A stretch of 64,000 nt of DNA. Origin: Mya arenaria (taxonomy: Eukaryota; Mollusca; Bivalvia; Myida; Myidae). A model generated the notes under the pieces. That model was not told where the DNA came from. It ran no database searches and worked only from the letters and a program-made list of their open reading frames with translations. Every line of letters starts with the position of its first letter. The first letter of the stretch is position 1. The position numbers and the translations under genes are program-made. Positions 1 through 12,019 of this stretch are shown here, piece after piece. The stretch lies in NCBI RefSeq assembly GCF_026914265.1, contig NC_069136.1, positions 22,008,051 to 22,072,050 of the forward strand, in the 5' to 3' direction.

Positions 1-266
1 TGGTAGAAATTTAGTTGGTCTCGTAAAATAATGCCATTTTTCTATAGATAAAGAACAAGGTATGACAAATTGCTTAGTCTGGTAAAAATGTAAGACGCAA
101 CTTGCATGCTGGGATTATTTCAATGAACTTAAAAATCACTTTTTGTACATTAATATTTTACCCTGATCTTACTAAAGATTCAATATGATAAAGAAAGGAG
201 GCTACATTTAAGTATAACTAACCTTATACGAGCTAGCAGTTTTCAGTACCATTTTTCTTTTTATAG

Positions 267-3200
267 GCAAACCAATTTGACAGCAAAAATAGTTCAAAGA
301 AAACACTTTTGAAGAAATTTTCAAAATGGCTGATTGTCATTTACGGTCACACTAAAGGCGAATCACGTGCGCTTGAGGCATGCGCAGACGATCTAGATAA
401 CGTCGCCATTCTTGCTATCCCAGCGTTCAGTGGTGTCGGAAAAGAGGTTCGGCTATTAATTTTATTTAGATGCCTATCGATGATTTTCTTTTCAAAATTA
501 TACATTTTTTCATGAGATTCACTTGTGTTTGTTAAGTAATATGGAATTTGAAATGCGATTTAAGGCATTAAAGATATGCACTTAAACCGACACGCGCGTT
601 TTCGTCTTTTTCTGCATTGTATGTGTATTTTGTGTACGTACATTTTTACATACTTTAAAATTGTTATTGTAGGTTTTTCTGAGTGAGTTGGACGATCTCT
701 TGTTAACAGTATATCGCCAAGAAGCTTTGGGACAACTTAAAGATGATGTGGAAAGCATCGTTGCAAAACAGCTGGCAAAGGTCTTGTTTGATCACCATTA
801 ATTATAGTTGGCGTATTTAAATTGGTTTGCCATGATTTTAACGCCTACGGCCGATTGTTCAGAATATTGATTTAGTTAGCAACGTTGTTACGTCATCGTT
901 GTTAATTTTAAAAGGTAGAATATTTTATGTAGTGCTCATATATTTCCATAAAGCCTGTACAGCAGTAACAGTTATTTCAAATCTTGTTAGATATACAACA
1001 GATCAAAAATGTATCCAATAAACTTACAGATTCTTAAAGATTTTACAGTTAACAACGATGACGTTAACAATGTTGTTAACTTTAACTTAGTTCCGAACAA
1101 TCGGCCAATTGTCAGTTCAACAAGGTTGAACAAAACAAATCACAATATTCTAAACTTTGCTATACAATTTTTATATGATAATACTGTTACATGTGCTTTT
1201 TCAAATAGAACTCCTCTTTCTATCGCAAAATACCTCCGATGTACATATATATGGACGGTTTGTAATTTCAAAATTCTTTACATTTACCTACGCTGCAAGT
1301 AGACCGCGTAGTTATTTCAATTTTCCAGTTAAATATAAGGACTTGACACTCATAAATATTAAGTATTTATGCAGTAATAACCTTTCACTGGGAATCAATT
1401 TGAATTAAGTTATAAACATGACACGTTAAAACAATACAAATAATTAATGTTATTTTTATTATTTTCACGAACTACTTCTACTGATCTACCAGCATACATC
1501 CGCGGCTGTTTTCGATGGAAAATGGCCGAAGAAGTCCGATTGGTGCCTATTGTACTATAATATGAACAACTCCTCAATCGAAACACAAAATTCAAGTACA
1601 TTTCTTAAACATAACAGAAAGCTGCGCCATGGGAGCCAAGCAACCGATGCCTGGGTTACAATATCGATACACTGCTATGGGCAGCAGAGGGGAGACAATT
1701 TAGGCCTGTTGGACACTTTGACTACATGGGAACAGTAGAGCTTCATTCCAAAGTTTTCCCGAACGTTGACCATGGCTTTAATGGGAGAGAGTTCCTAGTC
1801 TCAACAATTGAGGTTTGCCTTCTGTTTTATTTCTTCTTCAAAGTGACACTCCCATACAAATTCAATACATACACATGTATAAAAAACATAGATTTTGACT
1901 GATAAACCTTCAACATCTTACTTTATAATGCATTTTTATATGGAAAATATTAATTACTAATAACAAGATTGTACCCGTGTATTTAATAACTGAAAATGCA
2001 AATATACAAGTATAAATGATTGGTGAATGCTAAAAGATTTACTGTGATCTACTATGTCTCATAAGGTAGAAATATCGTGTTTTATGCACATTTCTTTCAA
2101 ATTAAACACGGCATTCTTCATAAGAACCATTGCTTTTGGCATTTATTCATCCTTTTTGGTATATTAAGACAATTGCATCAATTGTGGTAAATCTTATTTG
2201 GGAGTAATAGTGCGTTTTTAAATGCGTTTTGTGTAGATATTTCAAATGGGGCTTCTAATGCAATATACAGTAGTTGTGTGAAGTCCATCTCGACGAGTGC
2301 GATGTTACTTTCACAGATCAAGCGACTGACATAGAATTAAGGGGTGGATCCATGGTTTTAAGTTAGAGGGCGCAACTTAGCGGCGTAATCTTTTGACTTG
2401 CGCTCCTAAAACCCGAAAATTATATGGTTTAAAGTGTTTGCAGGGTGGTATGGACAACATTTCACAATTTCTAGTCAAAATGGTGCATTATGATTGTATG
2501 TTACTACTTCTTCTTCCAAAGCTGAAATAAAAGTAAACATGGACAAGCATGCGGTGGTATTTCTTTGTTTGATACCATTAATTATATTTTATCTTTAATG
2601 ATAATAATAAAAAACATCTTTTTACAAACCTAAACATTTAAATTTCGACAACAACATTTATAGTTAAGAAGTATTGCGCATGCGCGCTCTCTACGGATAC
2701 GGAATCAGAAAACATCCGAGTTAGTGGACGACAATTTAAATAAAAAAACCTTGAACTTTTTGTTAATGATAATCTTTCTCATAACAAATAACGCTCGACG
2801 TGGAAACTTTAAACTTCTGAAATTGAAATCAAGTAATATTTTAGAAGGAATGTTCGGGTTAAAATAATATCATTATTTAATTTATATTTCAGTATCCTCC
2901 GTTTGTTATAAAGAGACAGGATATAAACGGTACGGTTATATATGAAGGATTCTGTATTGACCTTTTGATAGAGCTGTCCCGAACATTAAATTTTACGTGA
3001 GTATAATAAATAAGAAAATGACCATAAAAACTAATTTAGTATTGCTGTTTTTACTCTTCCAGCAGCTGATACAAAATACATAAAGCATGCTACATGTTGA
3101 ACTTCACCTTTATTTGAATGTTTTATATACTTTTACATGTGTTGTATATTGCTTTTGAATAAGCTTTCTTCTTCTATACTTTTACCTGGGACTAATAACA

Positions 3201-6200
3201 ATCCTACTCCCAGCTTTTACTCTATATTTACACAGAAAAGTATGAATAGGTTGTTTATATAATTTTTTAAACTCGTTTCCTAATTGAATGTGTTTTTCTT
3301 GTAGCCTGATTGTGCTTATTATACTGTCAGAGACTTTGTCTTACGTTTAAATTAAGCCGAGACTTCTAGTTTCAAACTTTGGATGTGTCGCTCCAAAAGA
3401 TTACTCTTCCATATTGTATATATTGACCTGTATTGTGTTATCTTGCAGCTACGTTCTAACGGAGCCTCCTGACCAAGCTTTTGGTGGATTTATTGACAAA
3501 GAGAAAGGATTATTTGCCGGTCTTGTCGGTCAACTCCAGCGTGAGGTGAAAGCATCAAAATTTTAATGATATTGAGAAAAAACGATCTTATTGGTTTTAA
3601 AAATAATATATGGTTATATGGCCTTCGTTGAAACGTTATCAGAATGTTTTTCCTTACAAAAACATTGGATTGGTAAGGAAATTGAGGCTTATCAGTTATA
3701 AATCCCATCGTGGTTCAATTAAGGATTGGATGGTATTTTTGTGTGCGTTTCTTTCTCCAGAAAACAAATTTAATAAAATAAAAACTCTCTACCAAATATT
3801 GGAGCGAAATGGGGCCCAGCTTAGTCGTTTGTACTATCCACTATTTTTTAAGCAAAAGGCAGATGTCTAACATCACTGTAACATGAGTATTAGCATTAGT
3901 AATACACCTTGCATGAAATATTGTGCTATTTTCGCAGTTAATAGTATCGTGATCCAATCGATGTAGGGGTAATTATAATGATTGAATACAGTTTTCTGCG
4001 AAGAGAGAACACCTGCAATAATACTTAAATGCTAGTTATTCTTGCCCAGGAGGTGGACATGACAACAGCACCCCTGTCGGAGCAGGCAGACAGGGCCAAA
4101 GTTATAGATTATTCCTACCCTTTCTACTACGAGTTCTCCACCATCGTTATCAAGAAACCGGATGTTGACGTAGGCAAATGGCGGACACTGGTTGATCCCT
4201 TCAAATGGCAGGTTCTCGTGTCTATAAGTGAGCATGTTATATATTTTATTTAACGAAAATTGCGGATCAGAATTTTTTTTCGGCGTTGTAAAAGTTTTAA
4301 AAATCTTAATTTATCATACTTAATTTGACTCATATGATTTAAATGGCAAGGTCTAATTAATAAGATTGCACATATCAAGGGATATTTGAATGTCATATCC
4401 AAAATTATCTTCCCACAATAACGTTGGTGTGTTGACGTATTCTTAAGTTTTCGTTCACTTGTGAGCTATTATTAGAAGTAGAAATACATGCAAAATATGT
4501 TTTTAATAATAACAGTCGTGGCGTTGATTGCTGTGACCACCATCACATTCCTTCTTGAGAAGCACAACCCTTTTTACCTGGAGCCTGGCAATGCCCTGGA
4601 GAGGATGCAAAGCGGGGGCCTGCATACCTGGCACGATGCCTTCTGGTATATGTACGGGGCCTTGCTCTGTCAGGGTATGTTAGACTTTACTGTAACTTCA
4701 ACGCTTAAAGGGGCATTTAGAGTTGATTCAACAGTTGTCCCTGTTGTGTTGTCATACAACTTGAGACATGCATACCCGGCACGATGCCTTCTGGTACATG
4801 ACCAGGGCGTTGCTCTGTGAGAGTCGCTTTTTACTGTAAAGTCAAATCATAAAGGAGCGTGTAATTAGAGTTATACCACCAGTAAGGTAATATAAAGGGC
4901 CCCGCTCGCATGGAACGTTGCCTTCTAAGAAACCCTCTATTGAACTTTAACCTGAAGGGACAGTTGTAAGAAAGCACAACATCTGGTTAAATACCATCAA
5001 ACGGGGTCTGCACACTAGTGTGGTACCTTGGAGCGCTCCTAGTTGTATTGTAACGTAAAATGACAGTGGTCGAGTTGTAAACTCATTAGTTATTATAAGG
5101 TCTTCGATCGGTAACCACTTGGAATTTTATGGTAATGATAGTCATAAAACAAAAGGGTTTGTTATTACCGTTATTACATTGAAACTGTGTGCGATATGTT
5201 TGCTGTGCGTCTTTTTGGCACTGGAATCATGTGTCCTTAAACAAGATTTTGGGGGTTTGCTGCTACGCTTGTTCTTGGAGATTCTATCATTTGCGTCTTT
5301 GTGTAATGATAATTTGTTTATGTACATGGAATAAGCAGAACTTATGAAAATGTTTTCCATGGTTTATTGAATAATTTATTGATCAATTACTTTTGTTTTA
5401 CATGGTTTATTGAATAATTTATTGATCAACTGCTTCACCCTTAGGTGGAGTTCACTTGCCAGCTTCTATCACAGGCCGGACAATGGTCAGCTCCTGGTGG
5501 CTGTTCTGTATTGTTGTCGTGGGAACCTACTCGGGAAATCTCATTGCTTTTTTCACTGTCACCAAGGAAACAGCCCCATTTAACACGCTAGAGGAACTGG
5601 TGGATTTGAAAGGAACTTACAAATGGGGCACTTTAGGGATGTCTGTTTGGGATCTCAACTTTATGGTAACAGCCAATCTTTTCTTTAGCTTACTAGTTAT
5701 TACCTTTGATATATACGGATTCATCGTATTTGTTTCTTGAGACAATGTGGTATGAACAACATGACTTGTACAAGTCCATGAATCGCGAAACTTTCGGATT
5801 TCATGGTTCGCGCATACCCATAAATGATAAAGAATTTCTAAATCGTTCTTCTTTAACTAACATTGTGTTTATTTTTTTCAGTCGTCTAAGACTGAACCAT
5901 ATATTTCGATAGACAAAGGGATGCGAGAATTTAGCAATTCCGACTCAACAATCTTGCATTTAGATCCTACATTCCATATGCGTCGAGTGCTACAAGACGA
6001 TAATTATGCTTTTATCAGTGAGTAGTTTGATTGTATATATCCAATACCAGCCAGTTGTTTGCCGGAATCAAGCAAAATTCTAATCCAGCAAATAATATTA
6101 ATCTCTGAGGTAGTCATGCATATGATTTTCTTTTGGGGATGAATTCAAAGTATAATAACTATCAATAAGTTGCATTGTTCAGATTTAAACAAAATATTTA

Positions 6201-7485
6201 TCTATAGAAGCATTCTTTATCTTACATATAGAGAGTGCATCCTGTGGTGGTATTCAATACTGGTCTTAATTGGACCTAAGAACGATATAGCTAATCGGAT
6301 TACTTGTAATTCATAACTGTCCAGTAGAGTGAATGAAGTCCATGATGTATTACCATAGGATTTACCTAAGTTGAATATTGAATACCACCCCTGGACCACA
6401 ACCGGTCACTTTGCATGTAGTTATAATGTATCTATGAACAAACTTGTGTATAAATGAAGCTTGAAATTATTTCAGCGGACACAACCACCATAGAGGTTTA
6501 CAAGTCCCAAGACTGCAGATATATTTCAATACAAGAGGAATTTATGCCGATGAAGTATGGGCTGGGGTTTCCGAAAAAATCCCCACATACGACATTCTTT
6601 TCTAAACAGTAAATGGATGTTTTTATATCTATGTGTAGATAATAAGATTGCAATTAGAGATTTAGTGATTAAGGTCCATCAAGAAATTCTCAGTGCTGGT
6701 ATACTGAATGCTGGTAAATAAAACGACACACTGCTTTGTCTATAATTAATACAAAACAAAATGATATTTAGATATTTCAAACATTGAAAACATATCAATT
6801 ATTGTTCCACTGTTTCGATATTTCATACCGCTCATACTACTAAGCTCAATGTCAGCACGCATAGGACTAGAACACAATTTCAACGACGTCAATAGTTCTT
6901 ATATAAATGTGCGCGCTTTCTGATTCAAACAGCAGTCATTTTATACTCATTTTGGTCATATAATTAGAAAACAAAACATATGTTAGTTTCAGTGTATGAT
7001 TGCAATACAATTCACCTCGTGAAGTATAGCTTTTGATATTCCTTTGGTGAAATATATTGCAACTTTACACTGAAAAAACACATATTTCTTTAAGTACTTA
7101 TTACATACAGTGGAACCTTACATTGATACTACCATTGCATATTGAATACATAGTATTTCTTTGCAGATTGCAGAAGATCACTGAAAGTGGACTATTCCAA
7201 ATTTGGAAGCGAAAGTGGTGGCCAAAAGCAAACTTCTGTGCCAAGAAATACGTCACCGAAGAAAAGGCTGTTACTTTAGCTGACGTACAAAGCTCATTTT
7301 ATGTTTGTGTGATAGGTATTTTCGTTGGATTGGTTGTGTTTTTCATAGAGCTGTGTGTGTTTCGTTTCAATGTATGCAAAGGAAAGAACAGAGGCCGGTT
7401 GGGTAGCAGCGCTGATTTGCATGTCATAGACCGAGGCCACCACAGACAGGATGGTCTGTTTAAAGAAAATAAACGAACATATTAA
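267..7485 (+). CDS. Ionotropic glutamate receptor subunit, 5' end outside window
   Basis: Ligand-gated cation channel subunit of the plasma membrane. Exons read as 267-446, 673-780, 2893-2996, 3449-3545, 4050-4227, 4516-4674, 5445-5665, 5882-6017, 6476-6608 and 7167-7485 (stop TAA); joins from exon 3 on are GT-AG and keep frame, giving 544 aa in the window. S1 begins at YPPFVIK (2893) and contains APLSEQADRAKVIDYS (exon 5), whose Arg aligns with the ligand alpha-carboxylate-binding Arg of AMPA receptors. M1 is in exon 6, followed by the pore loop WYMYGALLCQGG. M3 reads GTYSGNLIAFFTV where SYTANLAAF is usual. S2 has YAFITDTTT, with Asp at the Glu705-like position. M4 (FYVCVIGIFVGLVVFFIEL) lies in the last exon. 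Donors after the first two exons (GTTCGG, GTCTTG) are poor, so those exons are less certain. It could be a delta-like or divergent invertebrate subunit; the subclass is unresolved. Confidence 0.88.
1396..1545. repeat. Dispersed repeat fragment in receptor intron
   Basis: The stretch ending CATCCGCGGCTGTTTTCGAT and AAAATGGCCGAAGAAG matches, partly in reverse complement, the arms and interior of the palindromic element at about 9230-9590. It appears to be one half of the same miniature element, in the intron between exons 2 and 3 of the glutamate receptor gene. The rest of this intron (781-2892) shows AT-rich sequence and one further repeat at 2040-2225, and no exon I could recognise. Confidence 0.45.
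2040..2225. repeat. Dispersed ~180-bp repeat, copy 1
   Basis: This stretch, starting near GTGATCTACTATGTCTCAT and including TCATAAGGTAGAAATA, TTTCTTTCAAATTAAACA and TCTTATTTGGGAGTAA, recurs in the same orientation at about 42010-42215 in an intron of the 7TM gene. The two copies look roughly 80-85 percent identical by eye over about 180 bp. No terminal inverted repeat or coding potential was seen, so the class is unknown. Confidence 0.6.
4769..5060 (+). pseudogene. Tandem degenerate copies of the pore-loop exon
   Basis: Directly after the pore-loop exon (4516-4674) its 3' part is repeated about 148 bp downstream. The copy at 4769-4822 would read MHTRHDAFWYMTRALLCES against LHTWHDAFWYMYGALLCQ in the functional exon, and the similarity continues into the former intron sequence. 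It lacks the GGTATGT donor. Weaker echoes appear near 4905 (CTCGCATGGAACGTTGCCTT) and 5005 (GGGGTCTGCACACTAG). These look like decayed tandem duplications of one exon end rather than used alternative exons, because no good acceptor or donor flanks the copy. Confidence 0.6.
5358..5432 (+). repeat. Small direct duplication before exon 7 of the receptor
   Basis: A segment beginning CATGGTTTATTGAATAATTT occurs twice at 43-bp spacing (5358 and 5401), just upstream of the CCCTTAG acceptor at 5444. It therefore duplicates the likely branch-point region of this intron. Confidence 0.75.
6245..6390 (+). mobile_element. MITE family A, copy 1
   Basis: Miniature inverted-repeat element of about 145 bp in the receptor intron between exons 8 and 9. 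It begins GGTGGTATTCAAT and ends ATTGAATACCACC, so the termini are inverted repeats of about 13 bp. The interior (GTCTTAATTGGACCTAAGAA, AGCTAATCGGATTACTTGT, GAGTGAATGAAGT) is shared with copies at 29690-29820 and, reversed, 39605-39752. No coding capacity. The superfamily is not decided because target duplications are unclear. Confidence 0.8.
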
Positions 7486-7841
7486 CTATCGCTCTGACAG
7501 AAAAAAACAAAAATTGCGTCCGTTTCAAACAAATACCATATCGAATGACATAAATATATCTATAGGAATTACAAATGTATAACCTTACTGGAAGTAAAAT
7601 GCATATTTAAGGCATTTTGTATGTTATAAACACATTATGACATAATTACAGGTTCGACCATAACAACATCATATTTACAATGTGGCCTTCTATGAAGAAA
7701 AACAAACAAACAAAAACAAAATGCATTTGGTAAATCATAAAACATCTGCAAAGCACTTATACATTCCTATACAAGAACTTTTGATGTTTTGAATATAATT
7801 ATTCTATACAAATCATGTTTAATTAACATAACAATTATTTC

Positions 7842-7879
7842 AATAAACATCATGTACACGCCGACAGATACTCAATAAA
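7842..7879 (+). promoter_or_regulatory. Candidate polyadenylation signals of the glutamate receptor gene
   Basis: AATAAA hexamers at 7842-7847 and 7874-7879 lie 360-390 bp after the receptor stop codon in AT-rich sequence. Either could define the transcript end. This is motif evidence only. Confidence 0.4.
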
Positions 7880-7969
7880 ACAATATATACGTATTGCTCC
7901 TCAGTATCATTAAGGCATCCAATGTTTAAGCCTGTCATTCAATCAAGCCATGGACAATAACTTGGACGC

Positions 7970-8487
7970 CTGGGCCGTGATAACAAACAGTCTCAAGTCT
8001 GAGTCCGGACTAACACTCACTTATTACAGACTCTATTTGTTTGATGGTGTTTACCAATTGACTCCGTCTGAGTCTGAAATCGTGAGTCTGCAACGTAGCT
8101 GTGTCACGTGCTGTTAAGTCTCAATCGTCATGGTGGACAAACAAATCGATCGATATTACCGGTACCGTCGATTTCGGTCACCTCGTCGGCCGCGGGTGTT
8201 TGTCTACAGAAACATCCCGTTAGAAGTTCTCGATGTTGAGAGCATCCGAAACTGATACCTATTCTATCCAGGATGAATAATGTTTTAGTTTGCATCTTGG
8301 AACCCATCGTAAGTTCGTCAACGATGAGGAACAACTCTCTCCATATTGTGCTGCCATCAGATTTTTTCGCGACCGGGGCTCACCACGTTGTTATTGCACA
8401 GGCGCATGGTATACTCGACAATCCCTGCTGAGTCTGGAATTAGACTCGGCTGCTAAGACCGTTTGTAGTCACGGCCCCTTGGGCCGT
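7970..8487. mobile_element. Possible foldback element
   Basis: The left end GGGCCGTGATAACAAACAGT is matched by the reverse complement of the right end near 8456-8487 (GACCGTTTGTAGTCACGGCC), giving imperfect inverted termini of about 25 bp around a ~500-bp interior. Several GAGTCTG/AGACTC words (GTCTGAGTCTG, CAGACTCGGA) recur inside. No transposase reading frame is visible. This is likely a non-autonomous element, but its boundaries are approximate. Confidence 0.45.
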
Positions 8488-8819
8488 ATCCACTAACTTT
8501 CAGACTCGGACTTAGAAAACTGAATTCTTAAATGTTTCAATATCTATAATATAACTTTTTTGACCAAAGACGTATACCTGATTGTACGACAATTTGATTG
8601 TAACAGAACATCTTTTTTTTACCATCTTTGTTTCTACAATAGCATTTCTACAACAAAAATTGAAAACTTGCTTTTGAGTTTGACTCTTAAATTCAGAATC
8701 AAGATGTTAGAAAATAATAAAATAACATGTGACCTCGTCTTATTTTAGTATCATTTGATAGGGTATTGTTTGCTGATAACAAAATTTGTAAATGAATTAT
8801 CTTTAACATATGTGCAGCA

Positions 8820-9165
8820 TTCCATTATGACGAAATTTAAGTGTGACCTTGAATTTTGCTATATTTGTCATGAACGCAACACATTACATTTATGTACAGA
8901 TCACATGTGCCAATGTATTTAAAATCCCTCTGTTCATGCCCAGATTCTTTTAACTATATTTACAAAAATGTAGCTTCCATTATGATTAAAGTGTGACCTT
9001 GAACTTCGAGGTAGGGACGTGGGTTTTGTTCGCGACACATCGCCTGTATGTAACAAGCACATGTGTCATTCCCTCTGTGACAAAGTAACAGCACGGGCAC
9101 GTATACCGTTGTGCATAAATGTACAAAATTCCATTATCAGGAATGTGATTGACCTTGCAGCTTAA
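8820..9165 (+). repeat. Diverged tandem repeat (GTGACCTTGAA units)
   Basis: Units containing AAGTGTGACCTTGAA, a CGCGACA-like word, CACATGTG and a run ending near CCCTCTGT recur near 8830 and 8985, and again at about 9825-9960. They are strongly diverged, about 150 bp long and non-coding. I see no gene in 7500-10180. Confidence 0.5.
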
Positions 9166-9229
9166 GGGCTTAACTCATTTTGGTGACATGTTTCTGCAAT
9201 CGGAACACCTCGGCCATATTCCAACAGAA

Positions 9230-9590
9230 TTGTATCTCGAAGCTTGTCGAGTTCGGAACTCCTCGGCCATTTTCTATCGAAAACAACCTCAGATGTATGC
9301 TGGTTGAAGTAGTTCGTAAAATTTTAAATAATAGTATTGATTAATTGTAGTATTTTAACGTATATTTTGTATAACTAAAATTAAATTGATTGCCAGTGAA
9401 GTGTGTTATTGCGTGAATAAAAAAGATACCCATGGGCAAAGTCATAAAGTTTAAATGCCAAATTGAAATTACAACGCGATCTACTCGCAGCGTGGTTAAA
9501 CTGTATATATAACTGACGTTTTAAAAGTCCATATACATCCGAGGTTGTTTTCGATGGAAAATGGCCGAGGAGTTCTGAATGAGCGTGTCG
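9230..9590. mobile_element. Palindromic miniature element
   Basis: Arms near 9258-9300 (CCTCGGCCATTTTCTATCGA followed by AAACAACCTCAGATGTATGC) and near 9530-9585 (ATACATCCGAGGTTGTTTTC followed by GATGGAAAATGGCCGAGGAG) are inverted copies of about 40-45 bp enclosing an AT-rich core. An incomplete copy lies at 1396-1545. This is the architecture of a non-autonomous DNA transposon. No coding sequence. Confidence 0.65.
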
Positions 9591-9824
9591 GAGATGGTCG
9601 AGTTGTTACGATTGGGGTTTCTAAGGCGCTTTTGAGTTGAGGCATCCTGCCGCAGCAGCAAAACTGGCTTTTAACAAGGTCTTATGACTACAAATGCGAC
9701 GCAAATTGGAGTGTAAATACTGAAAACAAATAAGTGACAACCAAAGGCAACAAGTAAGCAATTTTATAAACATTTTTGGTCCCTGGAGCCATTAGATCCG
9801 CGGCAAAATTCCGTCCCTGCATTA

Positions 9825-9965
9825 AGTTTAAAATATGTGACCTTGAAGTTTAAGGTAGGGTCCTGAACGTCTTGCACGCGACAAGTCGTCGACTATACCG
9901 AGCACATGTGCCATGTTTAAATCCGTCCCTGTATGACAAAGGTAGAACCCGGACGGACGCACAGT
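9825..9965 (+). repeat. Further copy of the GTGACCTTGAA repeat
   Basis: Another diverged copy of the unit at 8820-9165, recognised by GTGACCTTGAAGTTTAAGGT, GCGACAAGTCG, GAGCACATGTGCCATG and TCCGTCCCTGTATGACAAAG. Confidence 0.5.
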
Positions 9966-10189
9966 GCGATTTTACCTGTTTTTATATGTTCACCTTTGTG
10001 GCATAAAATTGACTTTGTTCACTATATTTTCTTAACATATTCTTTATCACATTAACCCCTTTAAAATTATACCAAAATAATATGGTGTCACCAGGCAATC
10101 AAAATTTAAATAAGTGTAGATAGGATTACCTAAATCTTATTTGCTACATCATAGAACATGTGTAGTTTATACATATTTCTTAAGCTCGA

Positions 10190-10345
10190 TTAAGACGAAA
10201 GCTTACAGCTTTTAGAATCATGTTAGTGAGTTTCCTGGTGAGAAACCAGTACGGTGTCCGTTTTGCCAGGATAAAGTACCCCAGGTTGCGATTGAACCCA
10301 CAACCTCTTGTGCGAGAGGCAGACACATTGACAACTAGACCACGC
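10190..10345 (-). mobile_element. tRNA-derived SINE
   Basis: Read on the minus strand, GCGTGGTCTAGTTGTCAATG resembles an A-box and GTGGGTTCAATCGCAACC a B-box (GGTTCAATC), about 35 bases apart as in a tRNA gene. It then continues into a non-tRNA body (TACTTTATCCTGGCAAAACG). This is a SINE head rather than a working tRNA gene, because the stems cannot be completed. The orientation is opposite to the SINE at 39.0 kb. Confidence 0.65.
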
Positions 10346-12019
10346 AGTATATGTACATCCAATAATATAATCCAAATGAAGACAAGGCAAACATTTATAA
10401 AAAGAACTTTATTTACAGATGATAGGTAGAACAATTCAGACAATGACATAATGATAACACTCACATATATGTTAGATGCAGAGTATACACAAATGGTCAT
10501 GCTTTTTAGGTAATTCATCCATCGTTAATCCAAGAAATTGCTACATTAGATAATGTTTAATTTGTTATTTAAGATTTTGTTTAAATAATATTGCTTTATA
10601 ATCATAAAAAAATATCATATCAAAATAGAAGCATCATTATGGTGTTATTGGAAAAAGTAATCCATGTAAAAATAGCACATTATGGTTAATTAACATAAAA
10701 TGTGCAAAGAAATAATATTACTGTTAATATCTAAAACACACTAATTCATCTTTGCATCATTATGATGGACGGCTTACCTAATACCTTAAGTTATTAACAA
10801 AAGAGAGAAGGAAGATATCTGCCTTTAAAAATAAAATAACTTCAATATAGCATCTTATCTCTAGAATGAAGGCAATATAGATTTTTTGAGACAATGACCG
10901 GTAGAAATACATACATGACATTGAAAGCAATACTTCCATAGTGGTTAAAGATATCTATATATAATGTATACCTCTTTATTTCTTTTGTGACTAGCAACAC
11001 GAGTAAACAATCACAAAATCACTTCAGCAATGTTTATACTTCTTTGATTAAAGTGCAGGTTCCATATTCACTAATGCCTTAAGTCAAATAATCAAAAGAG
11101 TGAATTTTTAAAATAAACCAAAAACAATTCATACCATGCTGTTTGACAAAAAGTTTTTTTTTGATTAATAGTTTTACTAGTCATATACAGAAAAAAATAT
11201 GTATACAGCAATTTTCATGGCCAATGCTTCACTTCTACTTGATAAAATGGGGTTACTCAATCCACAATTTTTTTTTGCAAGCTACTTGTTGACAGGGTTT
11301 TGCAGTTTATGAACCACAATGTGACCAGGAATTAGTTGAATTAATATAATTCAAGTACAACCTGTTTGCCAGTCTGTAACCAGAAATAAACTCAAACTCT
11401 ACATTCAAGGGATGAGTGAATATGAACCCAGCGTTTCTTGTATTAAGCAAAACAAATCTGAGTACATACAGTGTTCCATGTTGACTACACTAAATCTTGA
11501 TAGACTACATGAATTTACTAGCCAACTAATTTCTTTCAAAAGTTATATATGAGCTGCTTTGAAGGGCTTAAAAATTTACACTATAGGTCAAATGAATTTC
11601 ATCCGAAATTCACAATACATAAGTCACATACCAATTCCCCAATAAAGGGAGTCGTTCACAATTTTCTCCTGAAGAAATTAAAATAAATTAGCGTTTCAAC
11701 AGTTTGTAAGAAATTTTCAAAAGATTACCAAGAGATTTATTATGACTGTAGTATATGGGGGATCAATAAAAATGTACTTTTGTTTGTTTAAGAAAATGAT
11801 AGTTGATCTTTTCAGGACAATGTTTGAATGATTGTATGAATATGGTGATAAAACTTCACTCATTCAATACACAATGAGTCTAATTCTACGGATTAGCATG
11901 TATGTACAGTCTGTATTTCGAGATCATTTGGAAAACTGCTAAAATGGGTTAAAATCTTGGATTACACAAATGTAAGGCTAAACCCCAAATTATCTAAAAT
12001 TAATTCAAAATCACCAATT
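10346..12019. other. AT-rich intergenic stretch, nothing recognised
   Basis: AT-rich sequence with poly-A/T runs and only short chance reading frames. I see no splice-bounded coding exon, RNA gene or clear repeat between the SINE and the cyclin gene's 3' side. Confidence 0.5.

Noticed and set aside
1009..1302. 97-aa reading frame in the first large receptor intron
   Set aside because: AT-rich composition, no splice signals consistent with the receptor frame, no recognised domain.
4482..4515. Start of receptor exon 6 at 4482 (after GTAG) or at the ATG at 4488
   Set aside because: Phase does not match the donor at 4227; the acceptor AACAG at 4511-4515 restores frame and gives the expected M1 segment.
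10180..10518. 112-aa minus-strand reading frame
   Set aside because: It runs through the tRNA-derived SINE; the peptide contains the translated A- and B-boxes and no recognised domain.
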